DNA of 64,000 nucleotides from contig CBDFKB010000004.1 in NCBI GenBank assembly GCA_965248715.1, positions 1 to 64,000 of the forward strand, written 5' to 3'. This DNA is from CBDFKB01 sp965248715. Its GTDB lineage: Bacteria; Pseudomonadota; Alphaproteobacteria; Rhizobiales; Rhizobiaceae. A program made the translations under genes and the position numbers. This document shows, in pieces, positions 54,151 to 62,798 of this stretch. Numbering within the stretch: the stretch's first letter is position 1; every line of letters begins with the position of its first letter. A model generated the notes under the pieces. That model did not search any database, was not told the DNA's origin, and saw only the letters and a program-made list of their open reading frames with translations.

Positions 54151-57146
54151 GTTTTATCCCGGAACGAGCCGCCAACCGGATCGCCGGCCATGGCCACCTT
54201 AACCCCAATAAACCAATCACTTTTTCCTTCGACGGCAAAATCTATCCGGCGCTCGAAGGCGATACCGTCGCCTCGGCCCTGTTGGCCCATGGAGTGCATC
54301 TGGTTGGCCGCTCATTTAAATATCACCGCCCACGTGGCATCCTGAGCGCCGGTTCGGATGAGCCCAACGCGCTTGTCGGCATCGCCCGTGATGGGGCCAG
54401 GCGCCAGCCAAATGTGCGCGCGAGCGTGCAAGAAATCTTCGACGGCATGCAGACAACGAGCCAGAACCATTGGCCGTCGCTGGCATTCGATATTGGCGCG
54501 GCCAATGATCGCCTGTCGCGGTTTTTCCCGGCCGGTTTTTACTACAAGACCTTTATGTGGCCAGCCAGCGCCTGGCAAAAGTTCTACGAGCCGCAAATTC
54601 GTGCCACCGCCGGCCTTGGCCTGGCACCAACCGAAACCGATCCCGACCGTTACGCCAACCAGTATGTCCATTGCGATGTGTTGATTGTTGGCGCCGGACC
54701 GGCTGGCATTGCCGCAGCGCTTGAAGCCTCAAAAGGCGCCAAGCAGGTGATCCTGTGTGAGGAAAATCCGCATTTCGGTGGCAACCTTGGATCGGAATCC
54801 ACAGCAACGATCGATCGTAATTCGGCCGCCGAATGGGTCTCAGACAATATCGCTAGGCTGACCGCACGCGACAATGTGTTGATCTTGAACCGAACCACCG
54901 CGTTCGGTTACTATCAACAAAACTATGTGGTGCTGAGTGAACGGGTGAGCGATCATCTGGCCGAACCCGACGCCGATCTGCCGCGCGAACGGCTGTGGCA
55001 GGTACGGGCCGGGTCGGTAGTATTGGCGAGCGGCGCGATTGAGCGTCACATCGTGTTTGCCGACAATGATCGGCCTGGCATCATGATGGCCTCGGCGGCG
55101 CGGGCATTTTTGAACCGCTATGGCGTAACACCTGGCCACAAGGTTGGCGTCTACACCTATTGCGATTCGGCCTATGCGGCGGCATTCGATCTCAAGCGTG
55201 CCGGGATCGATATCCCGATGCTGGTTGACGGGCGCGACAATATCGATGCCGGACTACTGGCCACTGCATCCGGCCTTGGCATTGAAGTGGCAACCAGCCA
55301 CGCGGTGGTAGCGACCAGCGGTCGGCTTAGGGTGCGCTCGATGACCATCGAAACCAACGATGGTGCAGCGCGACGCAATGTCGAGATCGATTGCCTGATC
55401 ATGTCCGGCGGCTGGACCCCGTCGGTGCATTTGTTTTCCCAATCGCGGGGCAAATTGGTCTTTGACGGTGAACATGGCCGCTTCCTACCCGGTACTGCCG
55501 CGCAAAATTGCATTTCCGCCGGCGGTTGCAACGGCACCCACGAACTTGCCGAAGCAATTAACGAGGGGATTTCCGCTGGTGCCAAGGCCGCCACCGGTCG
55601 GACCAAAAAGCCCAAGACGGTATTGGTGGAAAACGCGATTTCTACCACCGGCCATAAGATTGGCGCGGCGCCGGGCGCGGGCCCCGACAAGCCGGTCAAG
55701 GCGTTTATCGATTTCCAAAACGACGTGCTGGCCAAGGATGTGCGGCTTGCGGTCAAGGAAGGATTTCATTCGATCGAGCACGTCAAGCGCTACACCACTA
55801 CCGGCATGGCCACCGACCAGGGCAAGATGTCCAACATGCACGGTCTGGCGATCGCCGCCGAGGCGCTTGACAAGCCGATCCCGCAGGTCGGCCTGACCAC
55901 ATTTAGGGCGCCTTTTACCCCGGTGACCTTCGGCGCCATCGTCAACCATGCACGCGATCAATTATTTGACCCGATCCGGCTAACTGCCATGCACCAATGT
56001 TCGGTAGAACTGGATGCGGTGTTCGAAAATGTCGGGCAATGGAAACGTGCCTGGTATTATCCCAAGGCCGGCGAGGACATGGACGCGGCGGTTAACCGCG
56101 AATGTGTGGCAACCCGCGAGGCGGCGGGCATTTTCGATGCCTCTACTCTTGGTAAGATTGAAGTCGTTGGACCGGATGCAGTCAAGTTCATGAACCTGAT
56201 GTACACCAACCCCTGGGACAAGCTCGGCGTTGGCCGCTGCCGTTACGGCATCATGTGCCGCGAGGACGGGTTCATCTATGATGACGGGGTGGTCGCGCGT
56301 ATGGCCGAAGACCGGTTCCATGTCACCACCACCACCGGCGGCGCGCCCAATGTGCTGAACCACATGGAAGACTATTTGCAGACCGAATTTCCTGACTGGC
56401 AGGTCTATCTCACGTCGGTCTCCGAGCAATGGGCGGTGATCGGCGTGCAGGGACCGTTGGCCCGTGATATCATCGCTCCGCTGGTCGAGGACATCGATCT
56501 TAGCGCCGAAGCCTTCCCGCATATGAGCGTGCGCGAAGGGCGCATTTGCGGTGTGCCGACCAGGCTGTTTCGCATGTCATTTACCGGCGAACTCGGTTTC
56601 GAAATCAATGTGCCGGCCGATTTTGGCGCAGCGGTATGGCACGAAATCTGGCGCCAAGGCGTGCCAAATGGACTGACCCCTTATGGCACCGAGGCAATGC
56701 ACGTGATGCGGGCGGAAAAGGGTTTCATTATCGTTGGCCAGGATACTGATGGCACCGTTACCCCCCATGATGCGGGGCTTTCCTGGGCGATTGGCAAAAA
56801 CAAGACTGATTTTGTCGGCATGCGCGGGCTTGCCCGCCCGGATTTGCAGTTGCAAAACCGCAAGCAATTGGTTGGGCTGCGCACCCGTGACCCCAATGTG
56901 GTGCTGGAAGAAGGCGCGCAGATCGTTGCCAAACCCGACCAGCCGGTGCCGATGAAAATGCTCGGCCATGTGACCTCGTCCTATTGGTCGGAGCATCTTG
57001 GCCACTCGATCGCATTAGCGCTGGTTGCAGGTGGCCAAGGCAAGATCGGCGAGACGCTATACGTGCCAATGCCCGATCACACGATCGCGGTCGAGGTAAC
57101 ATCGACGGTATTCCATGATCGCGAAGGGAGGTTGGTCCATGGCTGA
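54147..57146 (+). CDS. soxA: Sarcosine oxidase, alpha subunit
   Basis: 999 residues. An N-terminal 2Fe-2S ferredoxin-like fold remnant (about 25-105) has GDTVASALLAHGVHLVGRSF; a FAD/NAD-type domain begins DVLIVGAGPAGIAAALEAS (about 172) and has ASGAIERHIVFADNDRPGI; the last 380 residues form an aminomethyltransferase domain of the GcvT type with YGIMCREDGFIYDDGVVARM, where folate binds. It passes the methyl group to tetrahydrofolate. Operon order soxB-soxD-soxA-soxG is standard. Confidence 0.96.
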   Translation: MSFIPERAANRIAGHGHLNPNKPITFSFDGKIYPALEGDTVASALLAHGVHLVGRSFKYHRPRGILSAGSDEPNALVGIARDGARRQPNVRASVQEIFDGMQTTSQNHWPSLAFDIGAANDRLSRFFPAGFYYKTFMWPASAWQKFYEPQIRATAGLGLAPTETDPDRYANQYVHCDVLIVGAGPAGIAAALEASKGAKQVILCEENPHFGGNLGSESTATIDRNSAAEWVSDNIARLTARDNVLILNRTTAFGYYQQNYVVLSERVSDHLAEPDADLPRERLWQVRAGSVVLASGAIERHIVFADNDRPGIMMASAARAFLNRYGVTPGHKVGVYTYCDSAYAAAFDLKRAGIDIPMLVDGRDNIDAGLLATASGLGIEVATSHAVVATSGRLRVRSMTIETNDGAARRNVEIDCLIMSGGWTPSVHLFSQSRGKLVFDGEHGRFLPGTAAQNCISAGGCNGTHELAEAINEGISAGAKAATGRTKKPKTVLVENAISTTGHKIGAAPGAGPDKPVKAFIDFQNDVLAKDVRLAVKEGFHSIEHVKRYTTTGMATDQGKMSNMHGLAIAAEALDKPIPQVGLTTFRAPFTPVTFGAIVNHARDQLFDPIRLTAMHQCSVELDAVFENVGQWKRAWYYPKAGEDMDAAVNRECVATREAAGIFDASTLGKIEVVGPDAVKFMNLMYTNPWDKLGVGRCRYGIMCREDGFIYDDGVVARMAEDRFHVTTTTGGAPNVLNHMEDYLQTEFPDWQVYLTSVSEQWAVIGVQGPLARDIIAPLVEDIDLSAEAFPHMSVREGRICGVPTRLFRMSFTGELGFEINVPADFGAAVWHEIWRQGVPNGLTPYGTEAMHVMRAEKGFIIVGQDTDGTVTPHDAGLSWAIGKNKTDFVGMRGLARPDLQLQNRKQLVGLRTRDPNVVLEEGAQIVAKPDQPVPMKMLGHVTSSYWSEHLGHSIALALVAGGQGKIGETLYVPMPDHTIAVEVTSTVFHDREGRLVHG

Positions 57147-57702
57147 GCAAATGATCGCCCTTGAAAGGGCATTACCGCTGGCCGGGCGTAAATTCGCCGC
57201 CGACCGGGTGATGGCATCGCCGCTTGACGCTAAAAACCGGTATACGTTGCGGATGCCGGAGAGCCTTGTCGCCAAGGCCGGTGTCGCGCTGGGCTGCAAA
57301 TTGCCAACCATCGCTTCGACCAGCAACTCCGCAAAAGGCGTTGCGGTGCTATGGCTTGGCCCCGATGAATGGCTGGTTATCACCGACATTGGTGTCGATG
57401 TCGCCGGCAAATTATCCAAGCTTGATGCGGTGGCTCTGTCGGTTGTCGATGTTAGCCATCGCAACACGGCAATCGAGATTTCCGGCCGCCATGCCAAGAT
57501 CGCCCTCAACGCCGGATGCCCGCGCGACCTTAGCCTTGATGCGTTTGGCGTTGGTGCTTGTTCGCGCACGATCATGGGCAAGGCGGAGATCGTTTTGTGG
57601 CGCACCGCTGATGAATGCTTTCATGTTGAGTGCTGGCGTTCGTTCGCCAATTATGTGTGGGCCTTCCTGGTCGACGGCGCGCGCCGTAATGCCGGTCCGT
57701 GA
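57139..57702 (+). CDS. soxG: Sarcosine oxidase, gamma subunit
   Basis: 187 residues from ATG 57139 after GGGAGG, overlapping the soxA stop by eight bases. WLGPDEWLVITDIG and VVDVSHRNTAIEISGRHAKI are the family blocks, with GVGACSRTIMGKAEIVLWRT near the end. The fold resembles a small GcvT-type domain. It completes the heterotetramer. The end overlaps a GTG of the following gene. Confidence 0.93.
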   Translation: MAEQMIALERALPLAGRKFAADRVMASPLDAKNRYTLRMPESLVAKAGVALGCKLPTIASTSNSAKGVAVLWLGPDEWLVITDIGVDVAGKLSKLDAVALSVVDVSHRNTAIEISGRHAKIALNAGCPRDLSLDAFGVGACSRTIMGKAEIVLWRTADECFHVECWRSFANYVWAFLVDGARRNAGP

Positions 57703-58880
57703 ATACGCTCAGCAAACGCTTGGTGTTGAGTTTTCCCGGTTTTGAAGGAACCGGGCCCCTGCACCAATTCGACCGCATGAAAGCGGGCATGGAGCGGTTC
57801 GCCAAGGTCTGGAACTTGACCTGCGAGGCTGGTGCTTCGACCCATCACGAAGAACACCATTTTGCCGAAACCAGCGTGGTGTGCCGTACTGATAACGGCA
57901 AGACGGAGACCCGTTTCGTACATTTCGTGTGGGCCGACATCATCCACAAATATTCCGAAGGCCGCTATCCGTTCAATTTCCTCGCCCGCATGCCGGCCTA
58001 TGGGTCATTCTTCATCTACGGCACGGTGTTTGCTTATTTCCGCGCCCATTGGCGCTACGGCATGTTCGCGATCTATCCGTTGTTGTTCATGATCCCCGCC
58101 GCCCTGGTTGCCTGGGGATTGGCTGCATTGGTTAGTTACGCCGTGGGCACCGGGGCGTTTGTTGCATTCTTGACATTTATCCTGGGCGCCGGCTTATTTC
58201 TGGCCTTCCTCAGGTGGCCTGGCGACCGCTACTACGTGCCGCTTAGCGTCTATGACTGGGCGTTTGCCCGCCATTTTTGCAATCTCGGCAACCCGGAAAT
58301 TACCCGGCGCATCAACCAGTTTGCTAAGACCATGACCGCCGAGATCGTCGCCAGCGATGCCGATGAAATCGTGATTTCGACCAACAGCCTTGGCACCCCA
58401 TGGGCGGTGGCGGCAATCGCCATCGCGCTAACCGATAACCCCAAATTGTTCGACCGGCACAAAGTGACGATCCTCGCCTTCGGCTCCAGCCTGATGAAAA
58501 TCAATCTCGACCGGCAATCGGTCAAAATGCGGCAGTGGACCACGCAGGTGCTGTCCGACCCAAGGCTTATCTGGTCTGAGTACCAAACACTTTCCGACGT
58601 TGTCGCTTTTCACCGCACCACCCCGGCCCGCGATATCGCCTTGAAGGCTCCACATGCCGACATTCGTATCCACGAATTCCGCTTTTCCAAGGTGATCGAA
58701 CCCGAGCGCTATCAACGTATTCGCCGATCTTTTTTCCGTCTGCACCGGCAATACATTCTGCCCCAGGACAAACGCTGTCATTTCGAGTATTTCCTGTTGT
58801 GCTTTGGGCCATTACCGACCCATCAATTGGCTTGCAATCCGGAAATCATTCATAGGCTCGACAGTCATCAAGCGGCCTGA
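57699..58880 (+). CDS. Unknown membrane protein with alpha/beta hydrolase-like half
   Basis: 393 residues, not recognised. Start GTG 57699 forms GTGA with the soxG stop, so it belongs to the sox operon. LVLSFPGFEGTGPLHQFDRM opens like a hydrolase strand, residues 115-175 contain two membrane helices (YPLLFMIPAALVAWGLAALV; FVAFLTFILGAGLFLAFLRW), and DEIVISTNSLGTPWAVAAIA has NSLG in place of the G-x-S-x-G elbow. A C-terminal region with FHRTTPARDIALKAPHADIR follows. Catalysis is doubtful. Its link with sarcosine is only positional. Confidence 0.7.
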   Translation: MNTLSKRLVLSFPGFEGTGPLHQFDRMKAGMERFAKVWNLTCEAGASTHHEEHHFAETSVVCRTDNGKTETRFVHFVWADIIHKYSEGRYPFNFLARMPAYGSFFIYGTVFAYFRAHWRYGMFAIYPLLFMIPAALVAWGLAALVSYAVGTGAFVAFLTFILGAGLFLAFLRWPGDRYYVPLSVYDWAFARHFCNLGNPEITRRINQFAKTMTAEIVASDADEIVISTNSLGTPWAVAAIAIALTDNPKLFDRHKVTILAFGSSLMKINLDRQSVKMRQWTTQVLSDPRLIWSEYQTLSDVVAFHRTTPARDIALKAPHADIRIHEFRFSKVIEPERYQRIRRSFFRLHRQYILPQDKRCHFEYFLLCFGPLPTHQLACNPEIIHRLDSHQAA

Positions 58881-58901
58881 CCTGAAAACCTGGAAAACAC
58901 C

Positions 58902-59492
58902 ATGATGAGCCCTGAAACCGGATCGAAGATCGTTTACGTAGTGTTCCTGGTGGTGTGGTACATGTTGCGCCACAAACCCTGGCGGTCGTTTCGCAAAGCC
59001 AATGTTACGCGCTCGGTGCGCACGCGGTCCGAGCGTTTTTCCCTAATAATATCAGGGATCGGCCTTGGTATCCTGCCCTTGATCCATTTGTTGTTGGAGC
59101 GACCGGTATTTGCCAACCACTCCACCAATTGGCTACTGGTTATCACCGGCGCGGCGCTGTTTGCGTTTTCGCTTTATATGTTCCGCCGCTCGCACAAGGA
59201 TCTTGGTCGTAATTGGTCGGTCAGCCTTGACGTCCAGAGCACCCATACTTTGGTAACCGAGGGGGTTTACGCCAAAATCCGCCACCCGATGTACACGGCG
59301 TTTTGGTTGTGGGCGGTGGCGCAATGCCTGATTGTGCCGAACTGGATTGCTGGCTTTGCCGGTATCATCGGTTTCGGCACGCTTTACTTACTGCGGGTTG
59401 ATCAAGAAGAAAATATGATGGAACAAACTTTCGGCGATGCCTATCGCGGCTATAAGGCGCGCACGAAACGCATTATTCCCTTTCTCTACTGA
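58902..59492 (+). CDS. Isoprenylcysteine carboxyl methyltransferase family protein
   Basis: 196 residues with four to five membrane segments. SHKDLGRNWSVSLDVQST and LVTEGVYAKIRHPMYTAFWL contain the family's GxYxxxRHPxY motif, where S-adenosylmethionine binds; DQEENMMEQTFGDAYRGYKA gives the conserved C-terminal E-E and F-G-x-x-Y-x-x-Y. Bacterial members methylate lipids or proteins that are unknown. It begins 21 bases after the unknown membrane protein. A sulfur or one-carbon link to sox is a guess. Confidence 0.88.
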   Translation: MMSPETGSKIVYVVFLVVWYMLRHKPWRSFRKANVTRSVRTRSERFSLIISGIGLGILPLIHLLLERPVFANHSTNWLLVITGAALFAFSLYMFRRSHKDLGRNWSVSLDVQSTHTLVTEGVYAKIRHPMYTAFWLWAVAQCLIVPNWIAGFAGIIGFGTLYLLRVDQEENMMEQTFGDAYRGYKARTKRIIPFLY

Positions 59493-59724
59493 TTCGCCGG
59501 TTTTGTAGGTCGCCCGCCCAATTTTTCGAGCTCACAGCCACCTATATCTCCCTTACCAGTGCTGGTTTGCAACAAGCGGCAAAAAAACCACATCAGTTAA
59601 TCGCCTCTGGAAACAGAAAACTTGCGTTAACCGGCAATTTCCGTATTCACTTCACTATCAAGGTCGAAACGGATCTATTTCGATTCACCTGTCATGTCGG
59701 CGGTTACAGACACAAATTAGGCAC

Positions 59725-60978
59725 ATGAATTTAATAGTACGCGCAGCTACTTTGCTTCTGATTGTCACCTTTGCGGCTTCCGGATGCCAGTCGACCGGCA
59801 CTTCGAGTTCCAATGCGGAACCGAGTACGAATACGGCCGGAACCAAGAAAATTACCCGCAAGGCGGTCAAACAGTCCGGCCAAGACGACAAGGTTGCAAG
59901 TCCGTCATTTTTTGAATTGCTGAGTGGCGGCCAAGACACGCAAGAGGTTCGCAAACGTCTCGAAACCTATCAAAAACAGCAAGAAGAGACGCGCAAGAAA
60001 GCGCGTGAACGCGCGGCGAAATTGGCCGAACAGCGGCGCATCAAGCGTGCAAAAGATGCCAAGGAAGCGGCGAAAGCCGCCAAATCTAACCCCAGCGCCA
60101 GCGCTACCCAGCCAGCAAATTTCTTTACCTTGCTAAATAGCGGCAACACCGAGGAGGCGAAAAAGCGGCGCGAGGAAGCACAAAAACGACAGGCCGAAGC
60201 GCGCAAGGCTTCACGCGAGCGGGCGCTCAGGCGGCAAGCGGAACTGGCTAAAAAGCGCGAAGAAGAGCAAAAAAAGGCACGCAAAGTTGCTGAAAAGAGA
60301 CGTAAGGCACAATTAGCGGCCAACAATGCGGCGGGAACCTCAACTACTTCCACCAGCACCACCGCTTCGGCCGACACCAGCAACATTTCCACTTCAAGCA
60401 AAATCGTGGTTGCCGCGGCATCGAAGCCCTCAAGCGTACGGGTATCGGTGCGCTCAACACGGACCGGTGAAATCTACCTGCTGCGCGGATTGGCCGATGT
60501 GTTTTCGCGTGGCATGGATACTTTGGCGGTCAAATTGCGCAAGCGCGGTTATAACGCCTATTCCTACAATCATGGCCAGTGGCGCTCCCTGGCCGATGAC
60601 ATTGTGTATCGGGCACGTAACAAACAGATTTCCTATCCGATCGTCATCAGCGGTCACTCGCTCGGTGCCAATGACGCGGTGCACATGGCCAACTATTTGG
60701 GCGCAAACGGGGTTAAAGTCGCCTATGTGGCTTCGTTCGACCCGACTATTTCCGGCCTTAGAGTAGGCAAAGGCGTCGGTCATGTGGTCAACTACTATAT
60801 CCCGACCGAATATGGCACCCGCATTGCGGCTGGCGCTGGGTTTACCGGCAAGGTCAGCAATGTGCGTATTGCCCATACCGAAACGACCAACCACCTGAAT
60901 GTGGAGAAGAAGTCTAAATTCCACAGTCAGGTAATTTCAAGGGTTGGCAAGATTACCCGCCGCAAACGCCGTTCGTAG
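59725..60978 (+). CDS. Lipoprotein with charged coiled coil and alpha/beta hydrolase-like domain
   Basis: 417 residues. The signal ends FAASGCQS, so Cys20 is the lipidated residue. Two Phe-rich repeats (FFELLSGGQDTQEVRKR and FFTLLNSGNTEEAKKRR) open two K/R/E/A-rich coiled coils (about 85-130 and 150-200). After a Thr/Ser linker, residues 245-400 contain YPIVISGHSLGANDAVHMAN with the Ser elbow GHSLG, SFDPTISGLRVG with an Asp, and HTETTNHLNVEK with a His: a hydrolase-like triad. This combination is not known to me. Function unknown. Confidence 0.75.
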   Translation: MNLIVRAATLLLIVTFAASGCQSTGTSSSNAEPSTNTAGTKKITRKAVKQSGQDDKVASPSFFELLSGGQDTQEVRKRLETYQKQQEETRKKARERAAKLAEQRRIKRAKDAKEAAKAAKSNPSASATQPANFFTLLNSGNTEEAKKRREEAQKRQAEARKASRERALRRQAELAKKREEEQKKARKVAEKRRKAQLAANNAAGTSTTSTSTTASADTSNISTSSKIVVAAASKPSSVRVSVRSTRTGEIYLLRGLADVFSRGMDTLAVKLRKRGYNAYSYNHGQWRSLADDIVYRARNKQISYPIVISGHSLGANDAVHMANYLGANGVKVAYVASFDPTISGLRVGKGVGHVVNYYIPTEYGTRIAAGAGFTGKVSNVRIAHTETTNHLNVEKKSKFHSQVISRVGKITRRKRRS

Positions 60979-61139
60979 TTTCACCTATTGCGGGAATTCC
61001 GGCATTTTTCGGGGCTTACGCCTGCAAACACACTTTTGGTTTGCCGCCCTGCCTTCACCTAAAAATATTCTAGGTTGCCAACGGGTTAAATATCGCGCAA
61101 TCTCGCCGCTGTGGGGCGCATTAGTTATGTGATGCGTCA

Positions 61140-62165
61140 ATGAAGCGTCGTTATGAGTTGATTGAGTTTGAATCCGGAGACGGGTTCATTTGTAATCTGC
61201 ACCATTTTGCATCAGACAAGCCGGCCGGACTTGACCCGGTTATCGTCTTGCACGGGGCGGGTGTTCGAGCAAATATTTTCCTGGCGCCAACCAAAACCAA
61301 TTTCGTCGATGCACTTTTAGCCGAAGGCTATGATGTCTGGCTTCTCAATTGGCGTGCCAGCATCGACCTGCCCCCCAATCAATGGGACCTGGACAAGGCT
61401 GCCGTGCACGACCATCCGGCCGCGGTAAAAGAAGTCTTACGCCGCACCGGGAGCGATACCCTAAAAGCGGTCATCCACTGCCAGGGTTCGACCAGTTTCA
61501 TGATGTCAATCACCGCCGGCCTGTTGCCGGAGGTCAAGACCGTAGTCTCAAACGCTGTGGCGCTACATCCGATCGTACCAACCCTGGCTTACTGGAAGTC
61601 GATGGCGGCTACGGACACAATCGGCTCTTTTTTTACCTATCTCAATCCGCAATGGGCGATTTCCGCACCGGGCTTCCTGCCCAAATTGGTCAATTTGTGG
61701 TCGCAAATTATGCACCGCGAAAACGATACCAATGTCGGCAAGATGACCAGCTTTACCTTTGGTGCCGGCTTTCCAACTCTTTGGCAATTGGAAAACCTCA
61801 ATGGCGAGATCAAAGAATGGCTGAAGGGTGAGTTTGCCAATGTGCCGATGACGTTTTTTCGCCAGATGAAAAAGTGCCTCCGCGAAGGAGTGCTGTATTC
61901 GACCGGCGCCTTCGACCAATTGCCGAAAAGTTTTGATGCCCAGCCGCCGCGCACCGACGCACGTTTTTGCTTCGTTGGTGGAGAACTAAATTCCTGTTTT
62001 CTGCCGGAAAGTCAGGCGCGGACCTATGATTTTTTTGCCAAATACAGTCCTGGCCGGCACGTTTTCCACCAACTTGCCGGATATGGGCATTTGGATGTTT
62101 TCGTTGGCGAAAACGCAAGCCGAGATATTTTTCCGCTGCTGTTAGCTGAACTGGCAAAGGAATAG
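61140..62165 (+). CDS. Alpha/beta hydrolase, first gene of a GMC oxidoreductase operon
   Basis: 341 residues. PVIVLHGAGVRANIF gives the oxyanion loop, AEGYDVWLLNWRASIDLP the early strand, AVIHCQGSTSFMMSI the nucleophile Ser in C-Q-G-S, FCFVGGELNSCFLPES the Asp region, and GYGHLDVFVGEN the His. The GDGFICNLHHF start resembles lipase/esterases fused to GMC enzymes. The gene is followed with no gap by two more. Confidence 0.85.
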   Translation: MKRRYELIEFESGDGFICNLHHFASDKPAGLDPVIVLHGAGVRANIFLAPTKTNFVDALLAEGYDVWLLNWRASIDLPPNQWDLDKAAVHDHPAAVKEVLRRTGSDTLKAVIHCQGSTSFMMSITAGLLPEVKTVVSNAVALHPIVPTLAYWKSMAATDTIGSFFTYLNPQWAISAPGFLPKLVNLWSQIMHRENDTNVGKMTSFTFGAGFPTLWQLENLNGEIKEWLKGEFANVPMTFFRQMKKCLREGVLYSTGAFDQLPKSFDAQPPRTDARFCFVGGELNSCFLPESQARTYDFFAKYSPGRHVFHQLAGYGHLDVFVGENASRDIFPLLLAELAKE

Positions 62166-62798
62166 ATGATGGCCGCGGGCGACAATCATCCAGCTACCGG
62201 CGTTCAGTTCAAGGAACGCATGGTCGGGCGTTTGACCTTCGGCGCTAAGACCTGGCGCGAAGGCTATGACAGTTTTGCCGCCATTCCCTTTGTCCTGGAT
62301 GGGCGGATCGATATCGCCAATTTGAGCGAGTTCATTGCCGACCCCACCCACACTGGAGGGCTTGAGGGATCAATCTACTCGCCGCGTGTCGGCGGAAGAT
62401 TTCCCGCCACCAAGGGCCTGTTTCAATTATTTCGTCCCACCGATGACCCGCTACTAACGCTGATGGTCTACGAAATGACCTATCTTAATGCGGGCAAAAC
62501 CTACCGCTTTGCCGGCAAAAAGACCGTTCGCATCGGCCCGCCATGGCGGTTGTGGCCGGAAACCACCACGCTCTATGTCGACCTTCACGAAGGCAAGGGT
62601 AAAAAGCCAAAGATCGTCGCGCGTGGAATCATTCGGCTCAGCGTATGGCAAGGCATCCGATTGTTGACCACGCTGCGCGGGCAAAATGGCGGTTTTTTCG
62701 CCAATCGCGCGACGGCCTTCCGATTTCTCGCCTTTTTTTCCCGTGAACTTATCCGCACCTATGTGCTGCGCAGACCGGTGGACAATTATGAAGTATGA
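62166..62798 (+). CDS. Unknown protein between hydrolase and GMC oxidoreductase
   Basis: 210 residues. FKERMVGRLTFGAKTWREGY and EFIADPTHTGGLEGSIYSPR resemble a domain that in other bacteria is fused to, or lies beside, GMC/cholesterol-oxidase-like enzymes. Then FQLFRPTDDPLLTLMVYEMT and TTTLYVDLHEGKGKKPKIV form beta-rich blocks. No catalytic site is evident. ATG 62166 follows the previous TAG directly and its end overlaps the next gene by 11 bases. Confidence 0.75.
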   Translation: MMAAGDNHPATGVQFKERMVGRLTFGAKTWREGYDSFAAIPFVLDGRIDIANLSEFIADPTHTGGLEGSIYSPRVGGRFPATKGLFQLFRPTDDPLLTLMVYEMTYLNAGKTYRFAGKKTVRIGPPWRLWPETTTLYVDLHEGKGKKPKIVARGIIRLSVWQGIRLLTTLRGQNGGFFANRATAFRFLAFFSRELIRTYVLRRPVDNYEV

